From: an uncultured bacterium
GTDB taxonomy: Bacteria > Planctomycetota > Phycisphaerae > Phycisphaerales > UBA1924
DNA: 12,613 bases
Assembly (NCBI GenBank): GCA_938003595.1
Contig: CALKYH010000274.1
Coordinates: 1-12,613 of the forward strand
Direction: 5' to 3'
The notes under the pieces were generated by a model. It had not been told where the DNA came from, made no database searches, and saw nothing but the letters and a program-made list of their open reading frames with translations. A program made the translations under genes and the position numbers. Each line of letters opens with the position of its first letter. The stretch's first letter is position 1. This document shows, piece by piece, positions 12,225 to 12,613 of this stretch.

Positions 12225-12613
12225 GTGCCAACGAGCGCCCCCAGCATGCTCGCCGCCGGCCCCGTGATGCAGGCGGCGCTGTGGACGATCGTCCTGATCG
12301 GGATGAGCGTGGCGCTGGTGTTCGGCCTGCTCGCGATCCGTCGCTGGATGATCGGCTCCGATGATCGCGGCGCCGGCGGCATCACCCTCGCCGAGTTGAG
12401 GGAGATGGTCCGCACCGGGGTTATCTCCGCGGAGGAATACGAACGGGCCAGGGAGGCCGCAATCCGCGTCGCGCAGCGTGCGATCGAGGAAAGAACTCCC
12501 GTCGCGCCGCTGGATTCCGGCGGGCGCATTTCCCACAATCGGCTCAGCCGCGCCGACGGGGCGCTGGGGGCGAATCCGGGAGGAACCGGCCGCGTCCCGC
12601 CTGCGAACCGAGA
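12225..12613 (+). CDS. Small single-pass membrane protein with SHOCT-like helical segment, C-terminal part missing
   Basis: The frame opens right after the amidohydrolase stop (same frame) and is still open at the window edge after 129 codons. GTG 12225 would give MPTSAPS ahead of the ATG at 12246; neither has a Shine-Dalgarno, so the start is uncertain. Numbered from the GTG, residues 17-38 form one hydrophobic helix (LWTIVLIGMSVALVFGLLAI), followed by RRW as a positive-inside stop. Residues 53-77 (ITLAELREMVRTGVISAEEYER) resemble the short helical SHOCT-type motif found at the ends of small bacterial membrane proteins. The rest is a basic, Gly/Pro-rich, probably disordered tail. No function can be named. 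The position 27 bases after the amidohydrolase suggests co-transcription. Confidence 0.7.
   Translation, partial: MPTSAPSMLAAGPVMQAALWTIVLIGMSVALVFGLLAIRRWMIGSDDRGAGGITLAELREMVRTGVISAEEYERAREAAIRVAQRAIEERTPVAPLDSGGRISHNRLSRADGALGANPGGTGRVPPANR

Noticed and set aside
10860..12536. 558-codon open frame opposite the amidohydrolase
   Set aside because: Same GC-driven antisense effect; it also covers the start of another real gene.

Overview
The window looks like chromosome of a GC-rich planctomycete, most likely from the Phycisphaerae. That placement is an inference from three things: two secreted proteins ending in a Cys-flanked dockerin-like module, a T5SS/PEP-CTERM-type beta-repeat protein, and a trigger factor with an eroded FKBP domain. 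I see no insertion sequence, integrase, CRISPR array or phage gene. Two genes probably start at TTG and one possibly at GTG.

Layout. 1-421 (-) is the 5' part of a MoxR-type AAA+ ATPase that runs off the left edge. Next come a terminator, a tRNA-Ile(GAT) and its promoter, all on the minus strand. 941-1774 (+) encodes an extreme low-complexity Asn/Gly/Phe/Trp protein with no recognised family, followed by a strong terminator. 1893-2399 (-) is a free methionine-(R)-sulfoxide reductase. It diverges from 2519-4222 (+), an FHA-GAF-PP2C (SpoIIE/RsbU-type) signalling phosphatase. A tRNA-Val(GAC) lies at 4301-4374 (+).

4584-6647 (+) is a secreted beta-repeat protein and 6746-9124 (-) is a KP-43-like subtilisin. 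They are convergent, share a 13-bp bidirectional terminator, and end in homologous 56-residue dockerin-like modules. On the right are trigger factor (9428-10810, +), a secreted amidohydrolase of the Xaa-Pro dipeptidase/imidazolonepropionase-like group (10875-12197, +), and the start of a small single-pass membrane protein (12225 to the edge, +).

Most genes appear to be independent transcription units. The only likely co-transcribed run is trigger factor, amidohydrolase and the membrane protein, and their functions do not obviously link. I do not see a clear new multi-gene system. The most novel item is the Asn/Gly/Phe/Trp protein. The next most interesting is the pair of secreted proteins sharing a C-terminal module, which suggests a common surface-attachment or sorting route whose partner is not in the window.
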